This document shows positions 4,947-5,135 of a stretch of DNA of 5,135 nt, in pieces. The notes under the pieces were generated by a model. It had not been told where the DNA came from, searched no databases, and was given only the letters and a program-made list of their open reading frames with translations. Where the stretch lies: contig CAJGDX010000119.1 of assembly GCA_904502185.1 (NCBI GenBank), positions 1-5,135 of the forward strand, in the 5' to 3' direction. A program made the translations under genes and the position numbers. How positions within the stretch are numbered: position 1 is the first letter of the stretch; each line of letters starts with the position of its first letter. The DNA is from an uncultured Bacteroidaceae bacterium (GTDB lineage Bacteria > Bacteroidota > Bacteroidia > Bacteroidales > Bacteroidaceae).

Positions 4947-5135
4947 GCACAGAAAACATCTTTGGAACAGCCGATTTCGATTGGGAATCATACGAAAAAG
5001 GCGTCAACATCTCAGGTCTCTCTCAGGAGCAGCTTGAGCAGGCCTACGACGGTACACTCAACAAAGTGACAAACCGCGAGGTAGTAAACGGTACTATCAT
5101 CAGTATCAACAAAAGAGAGGTAATCGTAAACATCG
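4943..5135 (+). CDS. rpsA: 30S ribosomal protein S1, N-terminal part (runs off the right edge)
   Basis: The frame from ATG 4943 is open to the window end (64 codons). It begins MSTENIFGTADFDWESYEKG, continues with a LSQEQLEQAYDGTLNKV helix, then REVVNGTIISINKREVIVNI. An acidic N-terminal lead-in with the FDW-YE-G motif, followed by the first strands of an S1/OB-fold domain (V-GT-I-INKREVIVNI), is the signature of Bacteroidota ribosomal protein S1, which normally has multiple S1 repeats and about 550-600 residues. S1 binds mRNA on the 30S subunit and promotes initiation, which matters particularly in a phylum that makes little use of Shine-Dalgarno pairing. No Shine-Dalgarno precedes the start; the leader is AT-rich (AAAAATTT). 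The promoter is at 4885. Only the start of the gene is in the window, so domain completeness cannot be judged. Confidence 0.93.
   Translation, partial: MSTENIFGTADFDWESYEKGVNISGLSQEQLEQAYDGTLNKVTNREVVNGTIISINKREVIVNI

Overview
The window reads as chromosomal DNA from a member of the Bacteroidales (Bacteroides/Prevotella/Muribaculaceae-like). Three things point there. The -7 promoter boxes fit the Bacteroidota consensus TAnnTTTG (TATCTTTG at 298 and TACCTTTG at 4885). Start codons are preceded by A-rich leaders rather than Shine-Dalgarno motifs. The proteins (a DUF4199 membrane protein, DUF6452/DUF6048-like envelope proteins, and an S1 N-terminus of Bacteroidota type) are typical of that phylum. 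Genus cannot be settled from this sequence alone.

Layout. Bases 1-225 are a tandem array of five 44-46 bp units that probably continues off the left edge. Bases 226-324 hold two small hairpins and a promoter. Bases 325-3983 are five tightly packed + strand genes, probably one operon: a four-helix DUF4199 membrane protein, a membrane-anchored GT2 (DPM1/GtrB-like) glycosyltransferase, a small lipoprotein (DUF6452-like), a secreted beta-rich putative outer-membrane protein (DUF6048-like), and an ApbE-type FAD:protein FMN transferase. Spacings are 4 nt, 4 nt, a 32 nt overlap, and 26 nt. An 18-bp perfect hairpin follows (4007-4047). It sits between this operon and a convergent MarC-family membrane protein gene on the - strand (4070-4669). 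A 273-bp A-rich intergenic region then carries the probable promoters of marC (leftward) and rpsA (rightward). The rpsA gene (30S ribosomal protein S1) begins at 4943, preceded by a possible 10-codon upstream ORF, and runs off the right edge.

How the genes may work together. All five operon products are membrane, secreted or envelope-associated. The DUF4199-GT2 pair resembles the arrangement of a polyprenyl-phosphate glycosyltransferase with a small polytopic partner. The lipoprotein and beta-rich protein look like a co-translated envelope pair. ApbE would attach FMN to exported or membrane flavoproteins encoded elsewhere. No obvious new defence, mobile or metabolic system is present. The points most worth following up are the rpsA upstream ORF, the DUF4199-GT2 pairing, the DUF6452/DUF6048 overlapping pair, and the tandem repeat with its adjacent promoter-bearing segment.
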